DNA of 64,000 nt from Bretschneidera sinensis (lineage: Eukaryota > Streptophyta > Magnoliopsida > Brassicales > Akaniaceae): the NCBI GenBank assembly GCA_023935145.1, contig CM043700.1:107634400-107698399 (forward strand), given 5' to 3'. Below are positions 1-11,660 of the stretch, piece by piece; positions within the stretch are counted from its first letter, which is position 1; every line of letters starts with the position of its first letter. The translations under genes and the position numbers were made by a program. The notes beneath the pieces were generated by a model. That model had not been told where the DNA came from. It made no database searches and saw only the letters and a list, made by a program, of their open reading frames with translations.

Positions 1-561
1 ACAGTTTGAGTTTAGCAAATTTAGTGAAACATGTATCCAAAACAAGTGTCTCTCTCGCCATTCCAAGATCCATGTTGGTTGAAAAATCTTCCGGTGTCAT
101 AGTGGCCTCAAAATTTGTGAAAACAAAATTGTGCAGTGTATCTGATCATTTTTTAACCAGAGTGGAAGCAAGATGAGTATTGAATGTTGTAACAGTGAGA
201 GATTAAATGAAATCTTTGAAAGCTGCATCTTCGATATACTGTTTAGAGACATCATCCAACATGCCATACCACTCGGACATGTATTTCAAACCACAATAAT
301 ATATTAAGATATAAGGTTTTTACAAAAGAAAATATTTTTGTCATGAGAATGATGAAATAATAATTGCAATATAGAAATTTGAAAAATAAAATTACCATTC
401 CAGCATGTGCATGATTTGAATAGTGCTTATTAGTGTCGAGTTTCCGTGGAATACATTGCCTTTTAGGGATGTTTGGCCTATATCGCTTAATTTTGAAATT
501 TTCTTAGAGATGGTGGATGTATATAGCTAAAGAAGATCTTCTAGTTGAAGACATAGATGTC
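1..561 (-). pseudogene. Broken spliced gene, plant-mobile-domain-like (tentative)
   Basis: On the minus strand a frame with a few stops can be followed across a plausible splice. One exon ends at 396 before a GT, and the next begins at 271 after an AG (intron 272-395). The second exon reads FNTHLASTLVKKW, then NFVFTNFEATMTPEDFSTNM. That pattern (hydrophobic residues, LV-KW, then F-F---TMT-EDFS) resembles the plant mobile domain, a transposon-derived family also found in some host proteins. In-frame stops lie after HHL, after KDFI and inside KK*SD, so it is not functional as written. A further intron-like AG lies just above 561. The gene runs off the left edge. Family assignment is an inference from motif spacing; the spliced, broken coding structure is better supported. 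Confidence 0.4.
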
Positions 562-786
562 TACAAAATAATATATGAATTCAAAGAATGAGCATGAAAT
601 CAAGATGGAAGATGAAGAAAATAAAATAAAAAAAACAAAACTTACTTGATCAAAGATCATGAATCTGGTGAGAAAACTTCAAGAATTATTACAAAATCAC
701 CAAAATTGGGAAATTTGGGCTTGTTCTCTCTAAAACATACAAGAATGGAGCTTAAATGATGGTGAGAAGAAAGAAAAAAAATTGTT

Positions 787-794
787 TATTTATA
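787..794 (-). promoter_or_regulatory. TATA box candidate for the minus-strand gene
   Basis: TATAAATA on the minus strand, followed by CT-rich leader sequence. An exon-like segment about 653-768 ends at a GTAAG-type donor near 652. Spacing and order fit a promoter for the relic at 1-561. Confidence 0.35.
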
Positions 795-1299
795 GGAAAA
801 ATATGGTCAAACTAGTCATTTGAGGTCAAATTTGTTCGAAATTTGAAAAACTAGCCATTGGAGGACTGATCTGTCCTAACCAACAGCCAACCAGCTGCTT
901 GGGATGGTCGGCCGACTGCTAACTAGGGTTGGTCGATCCTAGTTTCATTTTTGTTCGGTTTTCTCTTTTTTGCCTTGTTTAGCATGCTAATTTCATTTCA
1001 ATCAAAGAAAAAGTCAAAATTTGAGAATTCAAGATGAAAAAGCACCGTTCAAACATCAGTACAATCATTAAATCAATCAACAATCTAGTCAGCAACTTAG
1101 TCAACAACACTGATCAAAGATTTAGAAAAAGAAACAAAGACAACATTTTTCCCTAGTGAAGTCAATCTCAATTCAAGATAAATTGAATCAATACTTTCTC
1201 TAGTCAGTTCCAAGATTCCTGAGCAGAGGAAAAGACTAGTAAGATTTTTAGCAAAAAATTCAAACTTTGTGTGCTTAAATCCTTATATGTAGGATAAAG
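795..1299. other. AT-rich spacer, no gene seen
   Basis: No coding frame found. A short GC-rich patch at about 860-945 contains repeated GGTCGGCCGAC/GGTCGATC-like words, resembling the GC-rich islands seen in Athila/Tat LTRs elsewhere in the window. I could not define element ends. Confidence 0.3.
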
Positions 1300-1630
1300 T
1301 TAGGCGTTTTCACATTTTCTAAAGTCCTTTAAACAAACATTTAAAAAAAATGCATTTTCTAAATTCTTTTGAATAGGCATCAATTATAAAGCCCTTTAGA
1401 CATGTGTTTCCCACTAAATTCCATTAAATAGGTATTTTTCAAAAGTTCTTTAAACATGTGTCAATCATAAAGCCCTTTAAACTGTCGTTTTCTGTAAGTC
1501 ATTTAAATAGGCTTTTTTCAAAAAGTTCTTTAAGTAGGTGTCAATCATAAAGCCCTTTAAACAATTGTTTCCATAAAAGTCCTTTAAAAAAGTGTTTCCA
1601 AAAGTCACTTAAACAGATGTCCCTCATTGA
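1300..1630 (+). repeat. Degenerate ~80-bp tandem repeat
   Basis: The word TCAATCATAAAGCCCTTTAA recurs at 1461 and 1541, with a diverged copy (TCAATTATAAAGCCCTTTAG) at 1380, giving steps of 81 and 80 bp. Between these words the filler (AAAAGTTCTTTAA, AAATAGG) is also repeated. About 3-4 diverged units. No coding frame. Confidence 0.75.
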
Positions 1631-2039
1631 GGTCTTCTTTTCATAATCCATAATAGAAATAGAGCTAGAGACGAGTTGTTAATAAAATTCCCAATGAAAC
1701 AGCACAATACCAAAGTCATGGAAATAAACTCTGTCACAACCAGGTATGCGTCACTATCATATGTGTTCTTTGCATACACTACACCTTATTATTATAATAT
1801 TTGAAATGAAATTGTGGCCCCTCCCAACATTTGACTTTCGCTTACAAAGAATTTGTATCAAAATGGGAAAACTATAGACACCCAATTTTTTTAAAAAAAA
1901 TATTAGAATGAACCATGTGTGGAGCTCAATGATGAAACTTTGATCCTGAGACACTTAAAGATAGGTGAATGTATAGTGAAAAATTGGATTTGAACATTAA
2001 TAGAATAATTGAATTCAATTGAGATTAAATTAGATCAAA

Positions 2040-3140
2040 GCAGACATAAAAAAAAAAAAAGCAAAAAAGATGAGGCCCAAATGGCCGGTCGTCCAGGCTC
2101 GAGAACCATATAGGCATACTACCTCCCAAACTTTCATTGTTCCCCAATTTTCTCTAAAGTGGTGTGTTTTGGTCTAAAAACCAATTCTAGTCTATGGTGA
2201 GCTAGTTTCTTATTCTAATAAGCATACATTGTCAGTAAGAAAACCTAATTCTCTCACTCCTATATATACTACCTATAAACACCAACAATAGAAGGTAAGA
2301 GCTAGAGTTTTCTAAAATCAAGGGAACTCTAGAAATCCCAGCAATTTTTCTCATCCCATAACCCCAAATTCCTCGCAAAAAACCCCCAACAACTTTCATA
2401 CAATCTCTTTTCCATAAACCCTAGCGTCCACCAAAACTCGAAAACACAAAACCTTAATTTTTTTCTACATCAATTCTTGAATCAAGTTCCAAGTTTCACG
2501 TGCATTCATCCATCAACACGAAACTTCCATAATTTGAAGGCAATCCACGCAATATGTAGAAAATCACTCACAATCTTGGATTAATTTTTTTACTTTAATC
2601 CTTTAGCAACACGCGGAGGGATCGAATTGCAAAAGGTAAATAAATTCTAGAAATCTAATCATTAACATGACAACAGATTATTTTGAATCACCATAAATTA
2701 ATATGTTTGATTATGATTTTATATTATGTTTGCATTTTTACACGCCATATAGAAACACATTCTAGGTTAAAAATCATGTCACGTAAATTAGGGTTTGTAT
2801 CTTAATTAATTAAAAATAACATGTTATATAGAAATAATACTTTTTAGGATTGTTTGCATCTAGATTAGGGTTTTACGAAATTTCGTGTTTCTTGAATTTA
2901 ATTAAAAATCAACACAAAATAGAGTCTTTTACCGAAAACACGAAAAGCTATGAACCAGTACTAGAGGAGCCAGTCGGTTCCTCATTAGTGTCACCCCTGT
3001 TATGAAATTGGCCAGGTCCTAACCAGGCCTGATCGGTTGACCTTACTATAATTCTCCTAGTTCGTGCTCTTTTGTTTTTATTTCGATTATGGATGTTTAT
3101 ATTTTTTACTAACGTGTTTTCTTTTGTTTTAGGTGAATTC
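2040..3140 (+). other. Leader/promoter-like segment of unknown origin
   Basis: Runs from an A-rich tract to a strong acceptor-like TTTTGTTTTAG near 3132. It holds a TATA-like TATATATACT at 2261, then about 370 bp of C/A-rich, ATG-poor leader-like sequence, a donor-like AAAAGGTAAATAA near 2635, and an intron-like AT-rich stretch. GC-rich words (GGCCGGTCGTCCAGG near 2082; GGCCAGG near 3010 and CCTGATCGGTTGACC near 3027) sit on both sides. This could be the LTR and leader of an old Tat/Ogre-type element or the first exon of a lost gene. No protein supports either reading. Confidence 0.3.
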
Positions 3141-3900
3141 CAATATTTATATGCTCCACAATTATATATCTTTGATGATTAATTACCTCTACACTTAATT
3201 GTTATCCATTGCTTAGTTGATATAGCTCTATTTTCCAAAATTGTTTGATATAACTATGATTGAGTATGCACGCATGTGTGGTATATAGCAAAGATAGTTT
3301 AATTTAATTGTAGGGTATTTTTCCAAGAACATGAAGACTAAGTTTCAATTTAGGAAAGAGTGGAAGCCTTAAATCCTTTTTCTCTTGTACCCCAATCTCT
3401 TGCACACCAATGATAAACGATTTTGACATTTTTAAGGTCAAACAGCGACTCCAAATTATCTATCGTCTCTGCTCCATGCTTAGATGACATGTCACTCATT
3501 AAATTATCCATCAATAAAGCCTAACGCCACATACAATGAGATGTCGAACATATGAAGTCTAACACTTAAAAATGTACCCTTCTTGATAGCCTCCTTACTA
3601 CTCATAAAAAGGTTTTGCTGGATCTAGTAGGTTCCAGTCCTTCCATATACCATGCCACTTCATTCCACACCCTCCGTTATTCATCTTATTTCAAAGAGAA
3701 TGGAATTGGGTATCAAGTTCGGAGTTGTGCATATTGCATAAAGGAGCGGTACCTATAGCCACCATCCTCGTCATCTATTCCAGTTTCAACATGTGAGGTT
3801 AGTTCTTCTAAGATTCCTATAATTGAGCCTAAAACAACAAAAATGAATGCACCCTTTTTGAAAAAAAGATTATGGAGTCTATAAGCAAATAAATGATTAT
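3141..3900. other. No recognisable feature
   Basis: AT-rich sequence with no usable frame longer than a few dozen codons and no recognised repeat. Probably decayed transposon sequence. Confidence 0.4.
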
Positions 3901-3906
3901 GATGTC

Positions 3907-6042
3907 AATGAGCATGATGAAATTCAAATGGCATACCTAAACTTGGGTCATATTGACCTATTTTTGACAAATATTTACGAAGTAAAGATGAGAGTAGGAT
4001 TCACCGATATTTTTAAGCGAATTGGTATGATAACAATTATTGGTTAGAGTATTCACCCTCTAAAGATGTTGCTTTCTGTTTGCCATTTTTTTTTCAAAAA
4101 CCTAAGTGGTCACTATAAGCTTGATGCATATACTAATAGTGGATTTAATTCTTAGGAAAAAGTATATGGGAAATAGTGTGCATTTTTTAGTCACGTGAGC
4201 AAAGATCAAAATTCTTTGCATAATAAAGCTCAAGAATGTGGCATAGATATGATGAAATCAGTTCAACATATTGACATAGCATTTGATAGTCAAACATTTG
4301 AACAAATAACAATTAATAGTCTGCGTCTCACAGCCCTCATTAACGTTGTGTGATGGCTAGCATTTCAAGCATGTTCATTTAGAGACTATGATGAAAGTGT
4401 AGCTTCAAAAAATTGGGAGAATTTCATTGAATTAATCAAATATGGTGCAAGTTTTGATAAAATGATTGATGATGCTATCTTAGCTAATGCTCCAAAAAAT
4501 GAGTCGTATGTTTCTTCAACAATATAAAAGGAGATTTTAAGAATTTACTCAAGCAGAGTCCAAAAGACAATTCGTGACGAAATTGGTGATGCAAAATTTT
4601 GTTTTTTGGTTGATGTAGCTCTTGAAGAATCAATGAAAGAGCAAATGGCGATTGTTTTGAAGATTGTTGACAAAGGGGATTTTGTGAGGGAGTGTTTCTT
4701 TGATCTTATTCATATGAGAGATACTACATCATTGACTTTGAAAAATGAGGTATTTTATGTTCTTTTTTGTCATACTTTTAATATAGCGAGTCTTCAAAGT
4801 CAGGGATACGATGGCACTAGAATATGCCTCGTGAGCTTAATGAGTTGTTAGCTTTTTTCTCAATGATTGTCAATACTTATTTTATTCATTGATTCACATC
4901 GCCTTTAATTAACATTAGTTGGAGTAGCTAAAGATGTGATAACTGTATAAATTTTTTTTCTCAACATTCAATGTAATTGTCAATATCACTTGTGGTTTTT
5001 TTAAAAAGGAATGATGAATTACAAGCAATTCGTTTAGCTCAAGTACGTATATAGTTGCCATAAAGGAAGTTGAAACTTGAAGAGGAGCTAATTAGCTTCC
5101 AACTTTACAATGTGCTGGAGACACTCATTGGAGTTCACATTTAAATTTTTTTGATAGTTTGTTGAAGATATTTTTTGCAACACATATTATTCTTGAAAAA
5201 GTAATTGATGAGGGTACCCAATCTCAACATGCAGAGGCAAATGGAACACTTGATATTTTTTGAGTTTATGTTTATTTTGCATCTAATAAAGGAGGATTTT
5301 GGGATCACAAATAATCTATCTCAAGCTTTGCAACATAAATCTCAATATATACTAACTTCTATGGATGTTTTTCTTACAGATGTGAAATCATTTTGTAAAA
5401 ATAATGATGTTGAAATTCTTGATATGAGTGCTCTATACTTTGCTAGTCGTGGTCATCGTCATTAGAAAGATCACACTGTTGAGCATCATTATCAGGTTGA
5501 TATCTTTCTTGTTGTCATAGATTCTCAATCATAAGAGTTGAACAATGGGTTTAACGATCAAGTTGTTAAATTGCTCACTCTTAGTAAAACTATGGATCCC
5601 AATGATTCTTATAAATTGTTCAAAGTTGGAAACCTTTGTAAACTCGTTCAAAAATTTTGTCCTAAAGATTTTGATGATCAAGATGAAATTTGTCTACCTT
5701 ATGAGTTATGACATTATGAGCTTGACATGTGTCAAAATCTAAACATATACAAATGTATTCAATACTTTTTGAAATTTGCCAAGGATTGGTACAAAATAGA
5801 AAGTCAACGGTATACCTTCACCTTGATAGATTAATCTATTTGGTATTGATACTTTCTATTTCAACAATAAGTTTAGAACAAGCATTTTCAGCAACGAAAA
5901 TTATTAAAACTTGACTTCATAGTAAGATGGACAATGATTTCCTTAAAAATTGCATGCGAATGTATAATGAAATGGACATTACAACTCTGTTTTCTATTGG
6001 TGAGATAATAGATGATTTTTCATCTATGAAGGAACGTTGAGC
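3907..6042 (+). pseudogene. hAT-superfamily transposase relic (ZMYM1/TTF-zinc-finger type)
   Basis: Cut-and-paste DNA transposase, found as pieces in several frames. In order: the N-terminal region with NEHDEIQMAYLNLG (about 3907) and EYSPSKDVAFCLPFF (about 4050); the DUF4371-like region with CFFLVDVALEESMKEQMAIV (about 4597) and QGYDGT (4803); a middle segment with DFGITNNLSQALQHK (about 5296); and the C-terminal hAT dimerisation segment LILSISTISLEQAFSATKIIKT (about 5846-5911), ending FSSMKER near 6040. Many stops and frameshifts plus internal deletions leave it inactive. The zinc-finger N-terminus is not clear and I could not find terminal inverted repeats or the 8-bp duplication expected of hAT elements. 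The CRM-like retrotransposon inserted just downstream. Confidence 0.85.
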
Positions 6043-6184
6043 TTAGTTTTGATAGAAATTATTATTTTATTTCCTAGTTATATATTTTTTTCAATAAAAT
6101 AGATATTAGTATCAAAGTTTTACTTGATTATATGCATTATATTTCCTAGATTTGTGTTATAAATGAAGTAGTACTCCTTAATTG

Positions 6185-6628
6185 TGACGTAAAATGCTAG
6201 CGGAAGAAAGAACTAGGAAGAAGAGCTGTGCCTTCAACCCTCAATACAGTAGTTCTCACGAAGAGAAAAAATAATTTTATTCAGAAAAATAATAATCCCT
6301 ACTATTACATGACTTCCTTATTTATAAGGTTAAAGTAAAAAGAAAAGGAAAATTGAAATTAGGCAAGTACACAATAGGAAATTTCTCAAAAACTGAAAAC
6401 TACTAAATTGGAGGCCTAAACATCATTTTTTTAGCTAAAATCCTGCCATGCTAATTACATAGTAATTAGTTTTATTCAGAAGCCCGTTTCCAATTAGATT
6501 AGGGTTCCGGGGTCCGATCCGGGCTGGCACGTAAAACGATATAAATCGTACCCTCAGATTTGGAGCGGTCCAACCGTTCTAGGTAGTCTAGGGCCATCTG
6601 TTCTGCTTTGTCTACCTGTTCTGCATCA
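6185..6628 (-). repeat. 3' LTR of CRM-like element
   Basis: 444 bp, about 94% identical to 11212-11660 by hand count. It is preceded by AATTG at 6180-6184. It contains the last codons of pol, ending at 6499. Confidence 0.92.
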
Positions 6629-7800
6629 TTCCCCCTTATTTCAAAAGAACTAGACCCTGAGTTACTGTCAGGATAAAATGGTTCGTCCGGTGGATGATAT
6701 TCAAACAAATCTGCCACATTGAAAGTGTTGGAAATGGCCATGTTATCCGGAAGTTCAATCACATAAGCATTATCATTAATGCGCTTTAGCACCCAGAAAA
6801 GGGCCATACTTCCTGCTTTTTAGCTTGTTGTAAGTTCCTGTAGGGAAACGGTTCTTACGCAGACGGGCCATCACTAAGTCACCTTCCTGAAATATATGTT
6901 CACGCCGATGCTTATCGGCAGCAGCTTTATATTTGCTGTTGGCCAACTCTAGACTCAGGCGAACTTCTGCATGGATGTGCTGTACTTGCTCAGTTAGGTT
7001 CTGAGCAGCCTGATTGTGGCCAGGAGGTTTGGGCAAAAGAACAAGGTCCAAAGCATGCTGAGGTGCTTTGGTGTAGACAATTTCAAATGGTGTCTTCCTG
7101 GTAGATCGGTTGTACATGCTATTAAAAGCAAATTCAGCTTGTGGAAGGGCGATATCCCACTGCTTAGGCCGAAAACCAGTCATACAATGGATCAAATTAC
7201 CAAGGGTCCTGTTGACCACCTCGGTTTGGCCGTCTGTCTGCGGATAACAAGTGCTGCTGTATTTAAGGGATGTGTCAAATCTGCCCCAAAGTGACTTCTA
7301 GAAATGGCAAAGGAACTTGATATCGCGATCGGAGGTGATGGACTTGGGAACCCCATGAAGGCGAACAATCTCACGAAAGAAAAGGTTGGCTACATGAGAT
7401 GCGTATGAAGTTTTTTAGCACGGAATGAAGTGTGCCATCTTGGAGAAACGGTCGACAACCACAAAAATAGAATCCACACCACGTTGAGTCCGCGGGAGCC
7501 CCAAGATAAAGTCCATTGTCAAATCCTCCCAAATGTTTTCCGGCACGGGCAAAGGAGTGTACAACTCGGTATTTTGTGCTTGGCCCTTTTCAGTTTGGCA
7601 GACAGAGCACCTCTGTACGAATTTGCCCACATCACGTTTCAACTGTGGCCAGTAATAACGTTCAGCTACCTGGGCTATTGTTTGTCATGCCCCGCATAAC
7701 CCCCTAAACCGCTGCTGTGTATCTCACAGAGAATCTGCTCGCACAAAGACGTGCAAGGGATGCACAATTGGTTACTGCGAAACAGAAACCCGTCCTGGTA
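6499..7800 (-). pseudogene. int: Integrase of CRM-like element, C-terminus inside the 3' LTR
   Basis: The zinc-binding part carries [19 protein letters not shown] near 7640. The catalytic core carries [13 protein letters not shown] (first Asp), ITSDRDIKF (second Asp, near 7335) and [15 protein letters not shown] (Glu, near 7220). The C-terminal GPF-like module is [15 protein letters not shown] then KYGPF near 6805. It ends RASPDRTPEP at 6499, having crossed the polypurine tract. Two frameshifts (between RNase H and about 7642, and near 6807) and a stop near 7415 break it. No classic chromodomain is visible; the acidic tail occupies the place where CRM elements carry their CR motif. Confidence 0.82.
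6629..6637 (-). promoter_or_regulatory. Polypurine tract of CRM-like element
   Basis: Minus-strand AAGGGGGAA directly abutting the 3' LTR start TGATGCAG. The pol reading frame passes through it. Confidence 0.85.
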
Positions 7801-7879
7801 TGAAAATTTGAGATTGTCTCTTTCCGTTGACACTTCACCCAAATTTCCTGAAAATTAGCATCTTCCTCATATAAATCTT

Positions 7880-9264
7880 TTAAATAGTCAAACCCTATAA
7901 TTTCTAATCAGAGAGTCAAAAGTAAGGATGTGCGCCGGCTTAATGTATCTGCCACCTTATTCAACTGCCCAGACTTGTGTTTGAGTACAAAACTGAATTT
8001 CTGGAGGAAGGTAGTCCACCGAGCATGAATTCCATTAAGAGTGGTTTATGTGTTGATAAACTTTAAGGCTTGGTTATCACTGTAGAGAACAAACTCACGC
8101 TGGATCAGGTAGTGCTCCCAATGTGTCAAAGCTCGGATGACTGCATAAAATTTCAGCTCATATGTGGTCCACTTTTGGCGAGCATCATTGAGCTTTTCGC
8201 TGAAAAATTCTACTGGTCGTCCCTCCTATGACAGAGCAGCACCAATACCCATGCTCGAGGCATCATACTCAACTTCAAATAGCTTGTCAAAACTTGGCAG
8301 GGCAAGTACCCGGGGCTGTAGAAAGCTTTTCTTTGATCACTGCAAAGGCTGTATCTTATGCATTTGCCCACTGGAATCGGCCTTTTTTCATGTACTCTAT
8401 GATTGGTGCTACTATACTGCTGAAGTTCCGAATAAATCTGCGGTAGAAAGTGGCCAGTCCATGAAAACTGCGAACATGGTGCACTGTGGTTGGGGTTAGC
8501 CACTCCCGAATTGCACGTACCTTCTCTTCATCAACCTGAATACCATCTGTACCCACTATATATCCCAAAAACAGCAGCTTAGTAGTGAGAAAATTGCACT
8601 TTTTCAGGTTCACATAGAGTTTACTCGTGCGCAAAACCAGCAAAACTTCCCGCAAGTGGTCCAAGTGCTCCACCTCATCCTGGCTATAGATTAAGATATC
8701 GTCAAAATAAACAACCACAAATTTAGTAATGAAGAGTTTTAAAACCTGGTTCATTATACGCATGAAGGTATTGGAAGCATTTGATAAACCGAATGGCATC
8801 ACCATCCACTCATAAAGTCCCTTTTTGGTCTTAAAGGCTGTTTTCCATTCATCCCCTGGTCTGACCCGAATCTGATGGTAACCACTATGCAAATCTAACT
8901 TGGAGAAGATCTTGGCACCCTCTAACATGTCCAGCACATCACTTAGTCATGGAATGGGAAAGCGGTACTTGATTGCTATCTTGTTTATGGCCCGACTGTC
9001 AATGCACATGCGCCAGCTTCCATCCTTCTTCGGTGTCAACAAAGCAGGTACAGCATAGGGACTCAGACTCTCTCTGATCAGCCCCTTTTTAATCAACTCA
9101 TCAACTTGATTTTGTAGAATTTCGTGTTTTTGAGGACTCATTCGGTAGTGTGGTAGATTCGAAAAACTAACCCCAAGAACCAAGTCAATATAGTGCTGAA
9201 TATCTCTCATGGGAGGCAGACCTTCAGGTAATTCCACTGGTATGACGTCTTGAAATTTAGCCAT
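7880..9264 (-). pseudogene. pol: Reverse transcriptase / RNase H of CRM-like element
   Basis: RT begins with the [18 protein letters not shown] region and [13 protein letters not shown] (about 9015). It is interrupted by a stop at 8947-8949 and continues with [17 protein letters not shown] and the catalytic [12 protein letters not shown] near 8700, so the YFDD box is intact. [13 protein letters not shown] follows near 8440. RNase H continues in the same frame past a stop near 8356: [16 protein letters not shown] near 8260, then VLYSDNQALKFINT near 8065, then [16 protein letters not shown] near 7960. A frameshift lies between RNase H and integrase. Confidence 0.88.
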
Positions 9265-9471
9265 TAACGGCTTTAACTACTCAGGAATCTGTTGATACTC
9301 GGCTGGTGGTTCTCCCTTTACTACCAACGCATAGAACTCCCCTACTGCTTTCACATCCTCAACGAACTCCATCTCAGGGACTGTAAGAAAGGTCTTTTCC
9401 TCTACTTTAGGGGTTTCGACAATTGGTTCACGTTCACTTGCAGGAATTAGTATAATCTTTTTGTCAAACCA

Positions 9472-9959
9472 CTAGAAAACACAAGTATTATCTCGACCCT
9501 TATGCATAGCATCTACATTAAACTGCCATGGCCTCCCCAATAATAAATGACACGCAACCATATCAACAACATCACACACAATCTCATCCTTATAAAATTT
9601 TCCAATAGAAAAAGGAATACGACAGATATCAGTTACCCGAGTTTCGGCGCCCTTTTTGATCCAACCAATCTTGTATGGAGATGGATGCTTTTCTGTTTTC
9701 AGGTTCAATGCTATGAAAAGGGCCTTCGATACTATATTCTCACTACTGCCACTGTCAATAATCACCTTGCACACTTTCTGGTTGATAGTGCACCGCGTCC
9801 TGAAAATACAATGTCGTTGGTTGTCATCCTTCTGCCTTGGAGTAAATAACAGACGCTGAACCACACAGTTAACATATACACCCTCATCTGCATCTGCTAC
9901 TTCACCACCAGTGTAATTATCGACCTCCCCAGAATAACCTTCATCTGCGCCAAAAAGAT
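9472..9959 (-). pseudogene. Retropepsin-like protease of CRM-like element
   Basis: Aspartic protease domain in the same frame as gag and downstream of the zinc knuckle. The active-site motif is [13 protein letters not shown] near 9765 (DSG form of the D-T/S-G triad), and [13 protein letters not shown] near 9530 is the typical C-terminal flap/LGRPW region. The frame closes with a stop at 9472. The linker to RT (to about 9265) continues in frame with one more stop near 9278. It would cleave the gag-pol polyprotein in the particle. Confidence 0.82.
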
Positions 9960-11178
9960 CCTCCTCTTCCTCTGCTGTTTCAACCATGTTAACCTGCCCA
10001 CGGTTAGGACATTCATTGGAACGATGTCCAGGTTGACCACATCTGTAACACTTTCTTGGAATGGGACGGGTATAGGGATTGCTGGGCACTCATCTGTTTT
10101 GTGCTGGGGCACCAGTTGTGGGGGCTGTTGGCTTGGTGGGGTTGGTAGTACCAGTACCGAAAACTTTGCTGGTTGACAGTTGTAGTGAAGTCTGCGGCAC
10201 TGAAACTTGTAATAGCTGCGATCGATATGGTTGGGGACGTGATGAGTGCCTGGACTGTTGTGACTCCACCTTCATAGCTAGGTTGACCGCCTCGGATAGG
10301 GACCACACAATATGGAGGGATACCTGTTCTTGAATGGACACTCGCAACCCTCTGATATACCTAGCCACTTGCTGTCCCTCTGTTTCCTGCAGGTCATTGC
10401 ACGAGTTCAACCTATAAAACTCCTCCGTATAATCACTGATGGTATGCACCCCTTGCCTGCAATTCTGATATTGCTGGTACAGCATCTGTTCATAGTCAGG
10501 AGGAAGGAACCTTGCTCGCAGCAGTTGCTTTATATTGGACCAAGAGCGAACATGCTGCTTACCGTATCGCCTGTGACTATTCTGCGTCTGCTCCCACAAC
10601 GCAGAGGCTCCCCCCTTCAGTTTATAGGCTACAAGCTTCACCTGCCTATCTCCCGGGATCTGCATATACTAAAAGAAAGCCTCCACTTCGAAAAGCCAGT
10701 CAATGAAGTTTTCGACGTGGAGGTGGCCATTGAAACACGACATATCTACCTTAACCCGAAAATCATGATTGTTCTGTTCGTACCTGTTCTGGTTGTATCG
10801 GTTCTGACCAACACGATTCTGATTACGACCATGCTGACCATCATCATTGTTCTCGATGCACAGCACTTCGAACTCATCATCACTGGATAAAGACGCATAG
10901 GCTTGGGGCCTACGCTGCGGAGCAGGAACGCGTCCAGCAACCGGTTGGTAGCGAGCAAGGCCTCCGAAATGATTCGGGTTGCGTTCTTCACCCCTGTTGC
11001 CATTGATTCTCAGACCAGCCATGGTTTGTTGTATCTCCCGCAACATGCGTTCGATACGATCAATTCGTTGATTGTGATCATCAAACTGCTGATTGTGATT
11101 ATCTATGGTTGCCTATAGGACCTACACCCCACGATCAACGTCGTCAAGGTGGTTGCTTTCATTTCCATCACCTACCAT
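9960..11178 (-). pseudogene. gag: gag of CRM-like element (broken by stops)
   Basis: Nucleocapsid/capsid polyprotein. The first ATG (11178) lies 20 bases past the primer site and stays in one frame through gag. The capsid core carries FIDWLFEVEAFF (about 10704), VKLVAYKLKGGASALW (about 10635) and LRARFLPPDYEQ (about 10515). A CCHC zinc knuckle, [14 protein letters not shown], lies near 10053. In-frame stops occur in the leader part, at 10669-10671, and at 10090-10092 directly before an in-frame ATG. There is no frameshift, so the damage is point mutation. The N-terminal half is rich in N/R/Q repeats (NRYNQNRYEQNN). Confidence 0.85.
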
Positions 11179-11197
11179 CAGACTAGAGTAGAACAAG

Positions 11198-11209
11198 GCT
11201 CTGATACCA
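11198..11209 (-). promoter_or_regulatory. Primer binding site (tRNA-iMet type)
   Basis: Minus-strand TGGTATCAGAGC, two bases inside the 5' LTR. This is the usual plant initiator-methionine tRNA primer site for reverse transcription. Confidence 0.9.
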
Positions 11210-11211
11210 AT

Positions 11212-11660
11212 TGACGTAAAACGCTAACGGAAGAAAGAACTAGGAAGAAGAGTTGTGCTTTTAACCCTCAATACAGTAGTTCTCACGAAGAGAAAAGAAA
11301 CCCTAATTTTATTCAGAAAAATAATAATCCCTACTATTACATGGCTTCCTTATTTATAAGGTTAAAGTAAAAAGAAAAGGAAAATTGAAATTAGGCAAGT
11401 ACAAAATAGGAAATTTCTCAAAAACTGAAAACTGCTAAATTGGAGACCTAAACGTCATTTTTTTGGCTAAAATCCTGCCATGCTAATTACATAGTAATTA
11501 GTTTTATTCAGAAGCTCGTTTTTAATCAGATTAAGATTCCGGGGCCCGATCCGGGCTGGCACGTAAAACAATGTAAACCGTACCCTTATATTTGGAGAGG
11601 TCCAACCGTTCTAGGTAGTCTAGGGCCATCTGTTCTGCTTTGTCTACCTATTCTGCATCA
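11212..11660 (-). repeat. 5' LTR of CRM-like element
   Basis: 449 bp, bounded on the plus strand by TGACGTAAAAC and TTCTGCATCA and followed by the AATTG duplication. It pairs with 6185-6628. Confidence 0.92.

Larger units (their letters stand above)
6185..11660 (-). mobile_element. Ty3/gypsy LTR retrotransposon, CRM-like chromovirus, complete
   Basis: A 5.48-kb element lying on the minus strand. It has two LTRs (11212-11660 is 5', 6185-6628 is 3'), TG...CA ends, a tRNA-iMet primer site, a polypurine tract and a perfect 5-bp target duplication AATTG (6180-6184 and 11661-11665). Domain order is gag - protease - RT - RNase H - integrase. The LTRs differ at about 25 of 444 aligned bases plus one small indel. 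The pol frame runs across the polypurine tract and ends inside the 3' LTR, an arrangement known from the CRM (centromeric) lineage. Gag wording (LRARFLPPDYEQ) also fits CRM-type gag. Lineage is tentative. Stops and frameshifts make it non-autonomous now. Confidence 0.9.

Noticed and set aside
10312..10890. 192-codon plus-strand frame
   Set aside because: Antisense shadow of the CRM-like gag, which shows recognisable capsid motifs on the other strand.
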